From Hymenopus coronatus (lineage: Eukaryota; Arthropoda; Insecta; Mantodea; Hymenopodidae), in the NCBI GenBank assembly GCA_030762935.1, contig CM060900.1:438897259-438961258 (forward strand): 64,000 nt of DNA, in the 5' to 3' direction. This document shows, piece by piece, positions 1-10,942 of the stretch. Each line of letters starts with the position of its first letter. The stretch's first letter is position 1. The notes under the pieces were generated by a model. The model saw only the letters and a list, made by a program, of their open reading frames with translations. It had not been told where the DNA came from and ran no database searches. The translations under genes were made by a program, and so were the position numbers.

Positions 1-361
1 ACGGCATTTTAATCAAAATATTTAGGGTCGAATAAGTAAAAATAATCGAAAAAATCTTCTAAGTAGAGGGTACAGAGTGAATGGATTCTTTCAAGAAAAT
101 CTTCGTTTCTTATCCTTGGAAGATACTAAATTTAATTTCATAGTTTGGTATCTAACTGACTTTTTATTTTTCAGCTTTACTGCCCACAATGGAGCGCACC
201 CACACAAATGCATGCGCGGACGTTTTTCTAAAAATGACTTTTCTGGATTCAGTAGCATTCAAAGTCTGCATTTTAGGGAACATTTAGATAGAAGTTTTTG
301 TGTGGCATACAATCCCTTCTCTACCTATTGTTATGTACGTAGTATTTGGTGGAGAAAGTAA
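1..361 (+). repeat. R1 dispersed repeat, 3' part (cut by window edge)
   Basis: Matches the 3' half of a repeat found about a dozen times here. Shared landmarks in order are a tract like TTTTAATCAAAAT, a GGAAGATACTAAA block, a block resembling TTTTTCTAAAAATG, and a terminal GAGAAAGTAAAA. It has no long reading frame and no recognisable protein. Plus is defined by the GAGAAAGTAAAA end lying at the right. Confidence 0.75.
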
Positions 362-785
362 AAACAAATAAAAGAACAATGACTCTAACAAAACAGTATA
401 CCAATTTAATCACTAATCCAAACGTTTGGAGCTTTAGTATTAGATTTTGAGTGCCTTTTAGTAGTAGTTGTTATTTTATTTGTAGTTAATAACATAGAAG
501 TGTTTACAATATATTTTCAGAAACCTACAACAAAGAAACTGCACAGAAACCAAAAAAATAATATTTTGCTGCCATTCTAAAACGGAGCTTTCTACAATGC
601 AAATACATATTTAATACTCTCTCATCATCTATGAATGTAACATTTTAGGGTTATTAGGTAAACATCTTAGACACGCCATCTTTACAGCGGAATATTTCTC
701 GATAGTAATAACTGTAATAGATTATGCCTTACGCTGATCGGCGATTCAAGGAAATGTTGCCTTTAAATAGCGCATCTTATCAATT

Positions 786-905
786 CCTACCCAGCATTTG
801 TCTGGCGGCCCGGGTCAACCCCGAAAAAACCCATGGATCAGGTAGGTTGGTCACGGGGATCGAATTCACGTAATCCGGAATGTGGGCCAAAGACGAAACC
901 GCCTG
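786..905 (-). mobile_element. SINE-like fragment, family uncertain
   Basis: Read on the minus strand it has a box-B-like TTCGATCCCC followed by a TTTTTTCGGGGTTGACCC stretch and a CAAATGCTGGGTA segment, a layout typical of insect tRNA-derived SINEs. No A box or target-site duplication was found, so this rests on resemblance only. Confidence 0.35.
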
Positions 906-1264
906 AATCCATCCCGCGAAATTGTAACACAAAAAATGTCAGTGTCCTATTCAAAACATGATGTACTCAGTCACCTCTACCAGTCCTAGCAGCTTGTAAG
1001 GGAATCTTCGAATGCTTTGCAATTTGTGCTATAAAATTATTCTATAACATTTGTTTTTACGATTTTGGGAAAACCCTCACACTGGTTCATATTTGGAATG
1101 CCGCCAGGAATAATTTTCAAATTAAGGGAGCAACGGAAACAAAAATCTGGAAATCCCTGTGTTAATGTGAGTGTATGCCAATCGGAGATAAGCCATGTAA
1201 CTTAAGTGCTGAACGTATCCTAAACTCTGCTGAAATATGAAAGAAAAGTGCTCCCGGAAGAAAA

Positions 1265-2125
1265 ACATCTGAATTGTTACATTCTAATGACCTTCTCTAC
1301 CTATTTTGTAACAAGCTATTCTTACAACCGTTTATTCTTCTACCTACTTCAGGCTAGTCGAGATAAACATTAGCAAAATTTGCTTTACAAGTTAGTTCCT
1401 TATAAGCAAGGGGAATAAGTGGATACATAAGTTAAAGCGATTGTCAATTTTTTTAAAAGATCGTCACTATGTGAAACAATAGAAATCCGGTTCTCTTTTG
1501 CATTTCTGGGAGTATGACAAAAGAGAGATGAAACGAAAGTTGACTTCCCGCTTGAGAAAAGTTTAAGTAATTAAAACTGAAATCAATAGCAAGTAATATC
1601 TCGGAAACGGTTAACGTTATAACAATGTATACGACATAAATTGTGTGTTTTAATGAGATCTTTATTTTTTGGTTAGCGAGTTTTTGTCTATCTCTTACGT
1701 GTTGTGAGTTACACAAAAGTTACCTAGAATAAAGAGGTCTTCAGAGGCTATTCCCAGAAAATTTAAGATATACATTTCGTTTGTCTTGAAAATATCTCAA
1801 ACATATAGTATTTTATTCAAAATCATACAGCCATATTTGATAAATATCGAAATTGTTGTAAAATGTTCAATGTAAAGAATAGTTGGGGTGGGGGATTTTC
1901 CTGAAAATATGTGTGTCTATCCCTGGATGATGCTGATAATAAATACCAAGTACGGTATTTACCCGAATTTTCCTTTTTGAGTTATGCTGTCCACACACAA
2001 CCACACATGCACATGCACTGGCCTTTTTCTGAAAATACTTTTTGGGCTCTGGGGGCCCCTACACATGTATTTCCATTGAAATCTCGGTATTGAGGTTTCA
2101 CATGCGTGCTAGAGAAAGTAAAATC
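1265..2125 (+). repeat. R1 dispersed repeat, near-complete copy
   Basis: Contains the 5' block (ACCTTCTCTACCTA), a TCGAGATAAACATTAGC block, the TCTATCTCTTACG block, a CAGAGGCTATTCCCAGAAAA block, a GGGGTGGGGGATTTTCCTG block and the terminal GAGAAAGTAAAA. Stop codons interrupt all frames and the short open stretches are not shared between copies, so I regard it as non-coding. Confidence 0.8.
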
Positions 2126-3178
2126 AGGAAATGAGATTTCACAACCCTACATAATACCTAGTACAAAATATGAGGCAATCCATGTCATATCACCAAGCAG
2201 CTCATTCAATAATGATGGTTCGAACTTATTTTGTACTTTTATTATCCTGGTTCTTGAAATGCAATAAAATCAAGTAATGTTGTGATTTAACCAGTTTGAG
2301 TTTGTATATTATTTATTTTGCTTCTGTCTCCTTTTAGGGGAAAACGTTTGCATTGCGTGCAAAGGTCCTCTTCTGACCTACAGGTCATGGACCAGTCTGT
2401 AACCTCCAGCTTCACATGATCTATTTTTGTCCTGCAGATATCCAATATTTTTAACGACAAAAAGATAACTTAGAACAGTCTTCCAAAGGGCATTGTGGGA
2501 CGCACGCCTACAGACTTCTTTTTTTAGTTTTGTCGATATTAAAGTGCGCACAAGCTTTGGGCTACAAAAATATCAGCTAAGACTGTGGCAACAATACAAC
2601 ATTCTCTAGCTGAGCACTAGCCAGTGGAGTAACACTTAGTAATTCCATCCACTAAAATTGTTTAGGGTAACACATCTGCGAAATTTGAACAACATTTGAA
2701 ATCATAAAAATTAGTTTCTCTTTATTAAATAATACGAATTATAAGCCCAACACAAGAAGGCAAGGTAGAGGAATGCGTAACGCAAGCACTTACGTAAACA
2801 CTTTTGCTGTCCGCATGATGTTTATGCTCGACATCTGGATATGGCAAGGACGTTAGGTTCATCTAAAATACACAGTGTTGTCACATAACTCACAGTTAGC
2901 TATAAGTCCAATTGTCGTGCAAGATCCGAGTTGGAGAAGTCATCTTCGCTGGCGTTTCTGCCTCTCTCTGTATTTAAATATTAAACCAAGAATAAAAGTA
3001 ACAAAACATCATATAACTGTAGTACTATATGCCGTAGCACGTGTTAGCAGCGAGAGCCAATACATCACTGCAGTTACTGAAACGAGCATTAGATCTGGCA
3101 TCAGTAAGTTGGTTCATATACACACGTAGTAAATGTAAACAGATCCACTAGTACGTGACCTCGCTCGCCTTGGCCAGT
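2126..3178. other. Unassigned stretch
   Basis: No repeat family, SINE, TIR pair or convincing reading frame recognised. A longish open frame at 2875-3129 has no motif or family resemblance. Confidence 0.4.
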
Positions 3179-3184
3179 ACGGGC

Positions 3185-3192
3185 TATATAAG
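3185..3192 (+). promoter_or_regulatory. Candidate TATA box (TATATAAG)
   Basis: A consensus-like TATATAAG lies in locally GC-richer sequence. About 150 bp downstream is a strong splice-donor-like CTG|GTGAGTTAAG (donor at 3341). Between them are two short inverted repeats. The order TATA, start region, donor would fit a first exon of a gene or an LTR, but no coding sequence follows that I recognise. Chance occurrence is quite possible. Confidence 0.3.
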
Positions 3193-3289
3193 GGGACGAC
3201 AAGGGAAGTGAGTTGCACAAGACTACATCTTTTATATCACACGGGTAAATCCGCGAGAAAAGCGGATAGGTATCGTGGTGATTTGCCCC

Positions 3290-3309
3290 CGCCCGAGTAC
3301 ACTCGGGCG
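3290..3309 (+). other. GC-rich 9-bp inverted repeat
   Basis: CGCCCGAGT and ACTCGGGCG pair perfectly around the dinucleotide AC. A weaker hairpin (TCCGC/GCGGA) lies at 3250-3266. Both sit in the possible transcribed leader downstream of the TATA-like box. No function is known to me. Confidence 0.5.
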
Positions 3310-3350
3310 ACTAGTTCCTACTCCTGGCTCCTGGCTCCTGGTGAGTTAAG

Positions 3351-3778
3351 GATGAACGCAGTGACATTACTTGCACTACACATAATACAACACTTGTACT
3401 TTTGGACAACAAATGACCGAGTCATGTTTATATACGCCACAACTAGAACCGTTTCAGAATCTCAGTTCATTCACAATGTGTAAGATTGAAAATCCACTTT
3501 GTACTTTGCGAGGGGGGGGGCGGGAATTAAACTCACGTTTACATTTAGGCTCCATCTATCGCTCCCTCTCTGCCCAACTGCAGACCGGGTTTCCGTTTGT
3601 TATTTGTTTGCTTCTGTTTCCAAGCGTACTATTCTATAAAGCAGCGTTTTTCTAAAAAAAAAAAAATGTATTTTCATGCATTTAATGTGGTCCTTGGTTT
3701 CTCATTTTTTGTTTAAATTCCATTAAAATGTCCCACAATGTGAAGGAATATCCACTGAGACAATCTGTATGAACCGTA
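3351..3778. other. Unassigned stretch
   Basis: Contains a run of G at 3512-3520 and poly-A near 3654-3665. No family recognised. Open frames here lack motifs. Confidence 0.35.
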
Positions 3779-3871
3779 GAAAACCCACCACAAATCCCAC
3801 ATGCTGGCGCTTGGGATCGAACCCAGGCCGCCTAAGTGGGAGTCGAGCAGTCTAACCACTCGTCTCCACGA
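3779..3871 (-). mobile_element. SINE-1 head fragment
   Basis: Minus-strand copy of the SINE-1 tRNA-like head and start of the body: GAGTGGTTAGA-type A-box region, a GGTTCGATCCC box B, then the body motif TGTGGGATTTGTGGTGGG (read in reverse). The 3' tail is absent, so the subtype cannot be told. Confidence 0.75.
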
Positions 3872-4340
3872 TGAATTTATGGAATAAAATCTCTTATAGA
3901 CTTAACAGAATGTTTCATAATTCGCGCATCATATTTATTAGAAAATCTTTTCGTACATTTTTTTTTCAGAGCTCCAATTGAAAAAATTGCAACCAATTGT
4001 TTGTACTAATGACGCGCTAGAGACATTTTGGTTGTGCTGCATACTTCCATAAAAAATTTGAAATCGTTTGTAGCTCTCAAAGTGGTTAATGAATTTGAAT
4101 GAAATGTAGCACATATATATTAGCTAAAAACAAGTCATCACAGTAAATGTGCATACTACCTTTATTTCCCTTTCTAAATTTGTACATAGTTTTGCAACAC
4201 AAATGTTGTCCAAATGCAAATGTCATTTTTATGTGGGTAGCAGTTACATATTGAGTGGCTTCTACCTATGTGCATGCTCAACATTTAAACATGAAGCGTA
4301 CATTCGTCCCTTTTGCAATGTCTAAAATTTCTTCGAGTCG
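3872..4340. other. Unassigned stretch
   Basis: No motif or repeat family recognised between the SINE fragment and the 66-bp array. Confidence 0.35.
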
Positions 4341-4354
4341 GGTTCAGTTGGGTT

Positions 4355-5245
4355 GTATCAAGGCTTCTTCTTCACTTCAGGGGTTAGGCACGTCTGCCAC
4401 TTCAGTCTTCGCATTCTATCACTTACTCCCTTCTTCTTCACTTCAGGGGTTAGGCACATCTGCCACTTCAGTCTTCGCATTCCATCACCTACTCCCTTCT
4501 TCACTTCAGGGGTTAGGCACATCTGCCACTTCAGTCTTCGCATTCCATCACCTACTCCCTTCTTCTTCACTTCAGGGGTTAGGCACATCTGCCACTTCAG
4601 TCTTCGCATTCCATCACTTACTCCCTTCTTCTTCACTTCAGGGGTTAGGCACATCTGCCACTTCAGTCTTCGCATTCCATCACCTACTCCCTTCTTCTTC
4701 ACTTCAGGGGTTAGGCACATTGCCATTTCAGTCTTCGCATTCCATCACCTACTCCCTTCTTCTTCACTTCGGGGGTTAGGCACATTGCCACTTCAGTCTT
4801 CGCATTCCATCACCTACTCCCTTCTTTTTCACTTCAGGGGTTAGGCACATCTGCCACTTCAGTCTTCGCATTCTATCACTTACTCCTTCTTCACTTCAGG
4901 GGTTAGGCACATCTGCCACTTCAGTCTTCGCATTCCATCACCTACTCCCTTCTTCTTCACTTCAGGGGTTAGGCACATCTGCCACTTCAGTCTTCGCATT
5001 CTATCACTTACTCCTTCTTCACTTCAGGGGTTAGGCACATCTGCCACTTCAGTCTTCGCATTCCATCACCTACTCCCTTCTTCTTCACTTCAGGGGTTAG
5101 GCACATCTGCCTGTTCAGTCTTCGCATTCCATCACTTGCTCCCTTCTTCTTCACTTCAGGGTTAGGCACATCTGCCTGTTCAGTCTTCGCATTCCATCAC
5201 TTACTCTGTTCTACTTCTTCTTCACTTCAGGAGTTAGGGACATCT
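4355..5245 (-). repeat. 66-bp tandem array derived from a LINE 3' tail
   Basis: About 14 units of roughly 66 bp, each with CTTCAGGGGTTAGGCACAT and a following CATTCCATCACCTACTCCC-like segment on the plus strand; a few units are a few bases shorter. Because 66 is a multiple of three, open frames of 120-175 codons with a 22-residue period appear on both strands; they are by-products of periodicity. At the high-coordinate end the last, diverged units pass without a break into minus-strand LINE sequence, which places the unit at the 3' end of that LINE. Confidence 0.9.
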
Positions 5246-5481
5246 GCCTGTACCTTCTTTGGATTCCATCAATTACTCTCATCTTCTTCTAGGGCGCCCT
5301 ACATCTCTTCTTCCACGAGGGTTGTATCTCCTAATTAAAGCCGGTGTTCTTTCTTCACCCGACTATTAAAGGTGTTCTTTCCAATTTTTTTTATATTCCT
5401 CTATTTTGTCTTGTAATTTATATATGGCTAATTTCTCTAGAATTTTTCATTTCTTATTAAATCTTACCTCATTTCTCCTGC
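5246..5481 (-). mobile_element. LINE 3' region between RT remnant and tail array
   Basis: Minus-strand continuation of the RT reading frame past its stop. It still encodes pieces such as a GDTTLVEEEM-like segment in one frame and reaches the array near 5246. Multiple stops show decay. Confidence 0.6.
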
Positions 5482-5868
5482 TTATATTCTACTTTTATCT
5501 CTTTCTTTTAATATCCAAGACTCGCTTCCATACATGACCGCTGGAACTGCCATAGTTTTGTAAGATTTCAATTTCGTTTCTTTTCTTGTTTTATTATTTA
5601 ATGTTCTTGCTATGGTTCCGCATATTTGCTGAAATTTGTTTTCTAGATCCTTATCTCTTTCAAAACTTACGTCACAGCCCAAATAATTGGAGTTGGAGAG
5701 TTGTTTCAGGCATTTGTTTTCAACACTTATTTTAGATCTTACCGGATATTTTCCTCGTTGCGCCATTATATTGGTTTTCTTTGTGGATATATTTAACGTG
5801 TAATATTTTCCTAATAAGTACATTTTATACATTGAATGTTGAAGGTTCTCTTCGTTAATATCTTAACA
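5482..5868 (-). pseudogene. LINE reverse transcriptase C-terminal fragment
   Basis: Encodes the C-terminal part of a non-LTR retrotransposon reverse transcriptase, which would copy element RNA at the insertion site. Visible landmarks, in order, are LNISTKKTNIMA, SNSNYLGCDVSF, a KFQQICGTIARTLNNKTRKE segment, TKLKSYKTMAVPAVMYGSE and SWILKERDKSR. These correspond to the end of the RT domain and thumb in insect jockey-like or RTE-like elements. The reading frame runs left of the annotated Met at 5832 to about 5868 (DINEENLQHS) and stops at 5482. The finger and palm regions and the endonuclease are missing, so it is a 5'-truncated dead copy, as is usual for LINEs. The element's tail continues into the adjacent 66-bp array. 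Confidence 0.85.
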
Positions 5869-6149
5869 TGTACATTATCTCGTAATGTTAAATGAATGTA
5901 TTTGTTTCGTTCGGGAAAGGAAATTAATAAAACTGACAGGGTATTGTTTATAAAGAAGCCACATGGCCATGTTTTACACATATTTTGTTTATTTTATTGC
6001 AGACACGTTTGAATTACATCTTCTAGTCGTACTACCGTGACATCACAAGACAGAGTTGACGAGTACAGTGACAGACAAGGTGGTCAGTTTAAAGCGCTCC
6101 ATCTCCCCGGGTAGGGAGCAAGCGTGGAGTGTTATTGGTCAGAAGAAGC

Positions 6150-6765
6150 TGCAAGAGACTTGGCACACTTTGGTGTGCATATAACAAGTGAAGGTTCACT
6201 AGTAGAACACTCTGGCACACCAGTGCATATAACAGTAGCTGAAGAAGGTGCCTGTTTGTGGTGTTTAACACCCGTTTTACTACATATGATATATGGAATG
6301 AAGATAGAACACCGGTGGAATGCGAAAGCGTGAGAAACCGGAGACAGCCGCTTTGATCACCACAAATCTCACATGGGGATCGAACCCGGGCCGCCTAGGA
6401 GAGAGGCGAGTGAAGAAGATGCTGGAACACTGGTGTGCATATAACAAGCGAACGGTTAGTAGTTGAACACTTGGCATAAAACGGCAGCTGAGGAAGATAC
6501 TAGTGCTGTAGTTTCTTCACGACTGAACAGTTGAGCAACGTATTGGCACACAAATGCATATAATTTGTTGATGATTCAGTACACTGTCACACAAGTGCAT
6601 ATTTGTTGACGATGGAATAGTTGAGAAAAGTACTGGCACGCTGGTGCATATAATCAGTTGGCGGTTCAGTAATTGAAGAACAGTGGCACACTAGTGCATG
6701 TAAATTGTTGAAGTTCAGTAGTTGAAGTTACTGGCAGATTAGTGTATGCGAATTGTGCAGTGTAA
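6150..6765. repeat. Degenerate tandem repeat (units about 65-85 bp)
   Basis: Recurrent TGGCACACTRGTGCATATAA-like cores near 6160, 6215, 6430, 6545, 6590, 6640 and 6690 are separated by GTTGAAGTTCAGTAGTTGAA-like spacers. Units are strongly diverged. The array is split by a SINE at 6252-6410. Confidence 0.65.
6252..6410 (-). mobile_element. SINE-1b insertion with target-site duplication
   Basis: Minus strand: head with GGTTCGATCCC box B, body (GAGATTTGTGGTGA-like, then GTTTCTC and CATTCCACCGGTG) and the 1b tail GGGTGTTAAACAC. Flanked by a 12-bp duplication TGAAGAAGRTGC at 6240-6251 and 6411-6422, with one mismatch. The 5' head is shortened. Confidence 0.8.
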
Positions 6766-7227
6766 AATTTGTTGAAGGAACATGCTCTCATAGGTTCGTA
6801 AGACACGCTGCTTTATGTCAGCATCCTCATCTAGATTCCCCAGCAATAGCGGTATCTTATTTTGAAGCCATTGCTCACGAAGATTTAGCGCGAGCACATT
6901 CCAATGAGTGCCAATTGCTAAGATCTAAGTCAGCAATCACAGTTGTAAACAAAGGCGTTGGAGTGAGTGCCTCTTCTTCTTCTTAAATGTCTGTCACATC
7001 TCCTACCCAGAAATGTGATTTTGTTCCCGAATTTCTAGTCATCCAGGCCTGAGGAACGCAGAATCACTTCTCGTCCACAGCTCGTGTGCTCCGGTCGGTG
7101 TGAAATTTCCTTGTGATTGACACTTGTCCGCTGGCAGGGGCTCGTCAGGGTGCTGACCAATCATAGTGTAAGAATACATAGCCGTTAGAGAGATCAGGAC
7201 ATCGGTCTGATATCATTATGCGAAAAG

Positions 7228-7650
7228 TTGGGTTGTGTTATACACAGTGATTTCTTGAGCATTTACATTTTAATCGTTACTTCCTTTTATATACATCACG
7301 ATATTGCTCTTGTTCTCATCATAAAACTATCACGAGTGACAATGTGATTTGAAAATATCTTTACTGCCGTGATAAACGAATTGAGGTTACGTTAATCGAA
7401 ATAATACAACTTTACGTTTAGTGAATTACAGGACCTAATGTTGAAAGGAATAGACGAGGCAACTAGTGAGAAATGGTAACAGTAGTGATTGAAAATGCAT
7501 GGAAAGAAGGCATTTTAGAGGAAACGGTGGAACATGTGGCGCTGCAGACGGACAGCGAGTAAATATGGCAACAGTGTACGAGACAGGCACGTGTCAGCAG
7601 GTATGTCAACCACAAGGTAATTTCTCACCAATAATAGATGATGAGACCAC
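7228..7650 (+). repeat. Dispersed repeat D, copy 1
   Basis: Matches 43568-44085 in reverse. Shared landmarks are GGTTGTGTTATACACAGTGAT, GATATTGCTCTTGT, GCCGTGATAAACGA, AATGTTGAAAGGAATAGA, CTGCAGACGGAC and CACAAGGTAATTTCTCACC. No coding capacity or terminal repeats are apparent. It abuts the LINE-B tail at 7651. This copy preserves the uninterrupted form of a site that is interrupted by a hairpin insertion in the other copy. Confidence 0.75.
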
Positions 7651-8420
7651 CGATGTAATATAATGCAGATAAGTTATAGTGCAAATATCATCAATTTTGC
7701 TCTAATGGTTTAGAAGTTATGGTCAAATTTGTTTATGTTTTTGTCACGCCACTAAAAAAAGGTACCTTGCGACAAAAAAAGGATTTTAATATTTCAACAC
7801 TCGGTTTACAATACATCTACTTTTTAAAATTGTCCTATATTTCTTTGTGTATCCTTTAGTTCAGGCTCCAAGAATTTTGAAAGCTATGAATGTGCTTTTT
7901 TGTCATAAAAATATAATGTTTGTGTTTGAAAATTGAAGACATATGCTTAAATACATCTCACTGTAAAACCTAGGTCAACTCTTGTTCCTTTTACTTCTGT
8001 GAACATGTACATCAATGTTTCTTTATGTAACAGAAACGCTGCTCTGCAAGGAGCATTTTACAGGAAGAAAAATGCTGAAAATATCAATAACTGGAAAACA
8101 AGAAAAGATTGGAAGGCATGGCTCATATTAAAATCAACAAGCTTGGTAGGTTGGACCATCAGCTTTCCTTTTCCTTTCCTCTGCTGCTGTCTATTCTGTC
8201 CTTTTCTTCTTGCATTGCTGCTTAGCTTCTGCATAACTTCGTTTTTTACTTTGCATGTGTATTAGATCTCGTCCAACTGAAGTTTTCTTACCGAGTTCCA
8301 GTTTCACTTACAATGTTTTGCTGTAGCTTCAGTGACTTAAGGCACTTAAAATGGCGCATGGTGGCCAATTATACCTTCTTTGTATTCCGGAATTTTAAAA
8401 TTACTTTATGGAAGTAAAAT
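7651..8420 (-). mobile_element. LINE-B 3' end (reversed)
   Basis: Minus-strand match to the LINE fragment at 30165-31195. Shared points are TAATTGGCCACCA..GCGCCATTTT, GTTGGTAGGTTGGACCATCA-like, AGGAGCATTTTACAGGAAGA on the plus strand and TTTGTCACG near the far end. Read in reverse, the early part retains degraded C-terminal ORF2 coding such as KTSVG/KTSVRRD-like residues; the rest is 3' UTR. The plus-strand open frame at 7999-8265 is accidental. Confidence 0.7.
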
Positions 8421-9045
8421 GAAAAAGTCCTTTTTTTGTGATTTTTCATGAAATATCAGTCATACATACAATTAAGGTAATGTACTGAAAGCTCGCATAT
8501 TTTGTAATATTACCGGGTTAAATAACTCATAAAGCATTTATATACCCCATTTTCACGTATTCTAGTTCTATCGGATTATCCATTTTTGATAGCGCATAAA
8601 AGTATGTAACCTTTCATTTCTTAGCACAAAATCGTTTCATAAAAGGTAGTACGATGTTATGTTCCTTACTTGCATTTATATCGGATTTCATAAGAGGTTT
8701 AAATAACATGAAAACGTACACGCCGTGTAGGGGCAAAGGCTGTGAACCAAGAGTGACGCGCAATTTTGCATATCCTGTTTCACTGAAGAAAGTCTCCTAG
8801 CGATATTCCAAGTGGTGAAGTTATTTGTTCCCCTTCACTACTCAACAAGCTGAACAATAGCCTCGAGGTTCTTTTGAATCTTAATATCATCGATATAACA
8901 AACGCGGCAAGTTACGTAGAATTGAATGGACGACATACATACAGCGTTTACACAATACATTTTTTATGGTATAAACAAATATTTGGGAACGTGAAATGTA
9001 CACATTTTGTTCAACGACTTTATTCTTTCATGTAAAAATAATTTT
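8421..9045. other. Unassigned stretch
   Basis: AT-rich, no motif, repeat family or plausible frame recognised. Confidence 0.35.
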
Positions 9046-9048
9046 TAG

Positions 9049-9300
9049 ATGCCCGCCTGGGTAGTGTGGTGGTAGCGCGTCTGCCTCACATTCAAAAGGT
9101 CGTGAGTTTGAATCTCGCTTAGGGTGAGTTACCCGGATAAAGTTTCTTTCGGGGTTTTCCCTTATCCTGAGAAGACGAATGTTGAGTAACTTTAAGCTCC
9201 ATGGACCCCGAGATCATTTGAGCATCATTTCACCAATTTCATTCATCGTCCGATATGACCAAACCAGGTTAAAGGACGTTAAAACTAAAAAAAGAAAAAA
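9049..9300 (+). mobile_element. SINE-2 (tRNA-derived)
   Basis: tRNA-like head with A-box-like TAGTGTGGTGGTAGCG and box-B-like GAGTTTGAATCTC, then a body with TTCGGGGTTTTCCCTTATCC, GACCAAACCAGGTTAAAGGACG and an A-rich end (AAAAAAAGAAAAAAAA). A minus-strand copy is at 21411-21521. Confidence 0.8.
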
Positions 9301-9317
9301 AAATAGACTTTTAATGC

Positions 9318-9710
9318 TAAAAGTAGGTGTTTTACCAGTTGTCAGTAGCGTTAAAAGTAGAAAATTCTGTCATTCATAACACTCCAAAGTTGCCAACTTT
9401 GGTTTGTGTGTCCACGGCCTCATTCAAGTAGGCTGTGACTCTAAAATCTCGTATTGATTAATAAAAAGCGGAGAGAGCAAAATTACAACTTCTACACTGC
9501 TTCCGTTGTATAGAATGTTTTCGTTCTGTACGAGTAAGTCGTCATGTTGTCAGCACTGATGCTAAGCAAGGGAACAACTGAATATCGCAGAGCATTAAGC
9601 TTGAAATCCATGAAATAGGTAAAACAATCTATTTATAATTATTATATGTGTATAAATATTGAGAACTGTCTAAAATAGTGTATGGCACACGTGTTAAAAT
9701 TGTTCATAGG
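9318..9710 (+). repeat. Dispersed repeat E, copy 1, with partial small ORF
   Basis: Direct-orientation match to 51805-52240. Shared points are GTCCACGGCCTCATTCAAGT, TAGGCTGTGACTCT, GCGGAGAGA and GTTGTATAGAATGTTTTCG. It holds codons equivalent to the last 37 of a 57-codon frame in copy 2, ending in TGA with no shift, but lacks the upstream start region, which is deleted. Function unknown. Confidence 0.7.
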
Positions 9711-9745
9711 ATAACTGTACTCGGCCTACGGCCTCGTTTCGCAAG

Positions 9746-10245
9746 CTCATCCACAAAGTAACGAACGATTTGGCATAACTAAAGATGTCAACTTTATTTA
9801 CAAAGTTGCAGTACCTTACTCTATTTCTCAACGTAATTTCCATATTCTTAAGACATTTGCTGTCACGCGGCATCCGTTTTTCGATGCCGATGTTATATTT
9901 TTCCACCGCCAAAGAGCTTACTCGGTTTTGGAGACACAAAATGTTCGGTTAATCGAATTTTATAGGCAAATAGCGCAAGTATATGGTGGCAAGGCAATGA
10001 ACGAGTCTTTAGTGAGGAAACTAAGTATAATATACGAATAATCAAGGAAGAGCCGCTATTTACCCGACAAAGGCGGCAGTGAAGTTCATTAATCATCATT
10101 GAGGAGTTGATAAAACAATCCAGAAAAGCTTTGGACAGCAATGAAGACCTCTAAGAGGCAGTGACATCTTAGCTCAGATCTTGAGCAGTGAAAGAGTCTG
10201 CATTAAAATCCCGGCACCGCGTGACAATAAATACCCTCACCTCAC
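9746..10245 (+). mobile_element. Mariner-derived MITE, copy 1 (3' truncated)
   Basis: Begins with CATCCACAAAGTAACGAACG and the long TIR (ACTTTATTTACAAAGT, CAGTACCTTACTCTATTTCT). The interior codes for a decayed mariner helix-turn-helix (NVRLIEFYRQIAQVYGG-like). It ends at GTGACAATAAATACC, where an AAT microsatellite takes over, so most of the 3' TIR is missing. The frame contains several breaks. See the copies at 10943, 22694 and 52604. Confidence 0.8.

Positions 10246-10301
<56 letters not shown>
10246..10301 (+). repeat. (TAA)n microsatellite
   Basis: About 18 uninterrupted TAA units at the truncated end of the adjacent MITE; it may have grown from the AATAAATA of its inner TIR. It faces a TTA tract of similar length at 10421. 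Confidence 0.97.
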
Positions 10302-10418
10302 GATCTTGCTTTTCTTCCAGTGAACATACACCTTCACTCGTAATTTATCACAATTACAGTGTTCATTTCTAGTTGTTACATCACCGGCAATTACAATGCA
10401 TCCTGGAAACACTTCATT

Positions 10419-10420
<2 letters not shown>

Positions 10421-10468
<48 letters not shown>

Positions 10469-10497
10469 GATTATTATTATTATTATTATTATTATTT
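10421..10497 (+). repeat. (TTA)n microsatellite
   Basis: About 25 TTA/ATT units with a single A-to-G-type interruption (ATGATT near 10468). Complementary to the TAA tract 120 bp upstream. Confidence 0.97.
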
Positions 10498-10942
10498 AGT
10501 AACGCTCAAAGATTTGTTACACCGCCATTAGTGCTATGGCTTCTCAATAAGTATAGCTTTTCCAAAACATGATGGCCCTCAAACGGGACCGCTCGCTCCT
10601 ACCACTGGGCAATAACGATTAGCAAACAAAAGACAACTCTGAACTATGGGTGAGAGGTAACGTAGTAATATGTGTTTCCTGGAGACTCTGCTTGCAAGAG
10701 GAGAATCGCGCTTCAGTTATGAGACCAGCAAGTTTAAGACTTGGCAACAGTGAGTATTGTTTCCAACCGTACACAACGTGACCGCTAAACACAAAAACTG
10801 CAAACCCTAATTTGTTTGGGAGAAGAGTGGGGCTCTGAAAAATATTGTGTCTGATTTAGTCCAGCGCTTCTGCAGCGCGGTACACGCTAGTAGGTGATTG
10901 GTGTCTCCATTTGGAGAATCCCAAAAGCTCGGGAATTACCAG

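Noticed and set aside
4255..4844. Plus- and minus-strand repetitive frames of 120-175 codons
   Set aside because: Periodicity of 22 residues equals the 66-bp unit; both strands are open and the array derives from a LINE tail.
7999..8265. 88-codon frame with a hydrophobic C-terminus resembling a membrane segment
   Set aside because: It is antisense to the LINE-B 3' region and is not conserved in the copy at 30165-31195.
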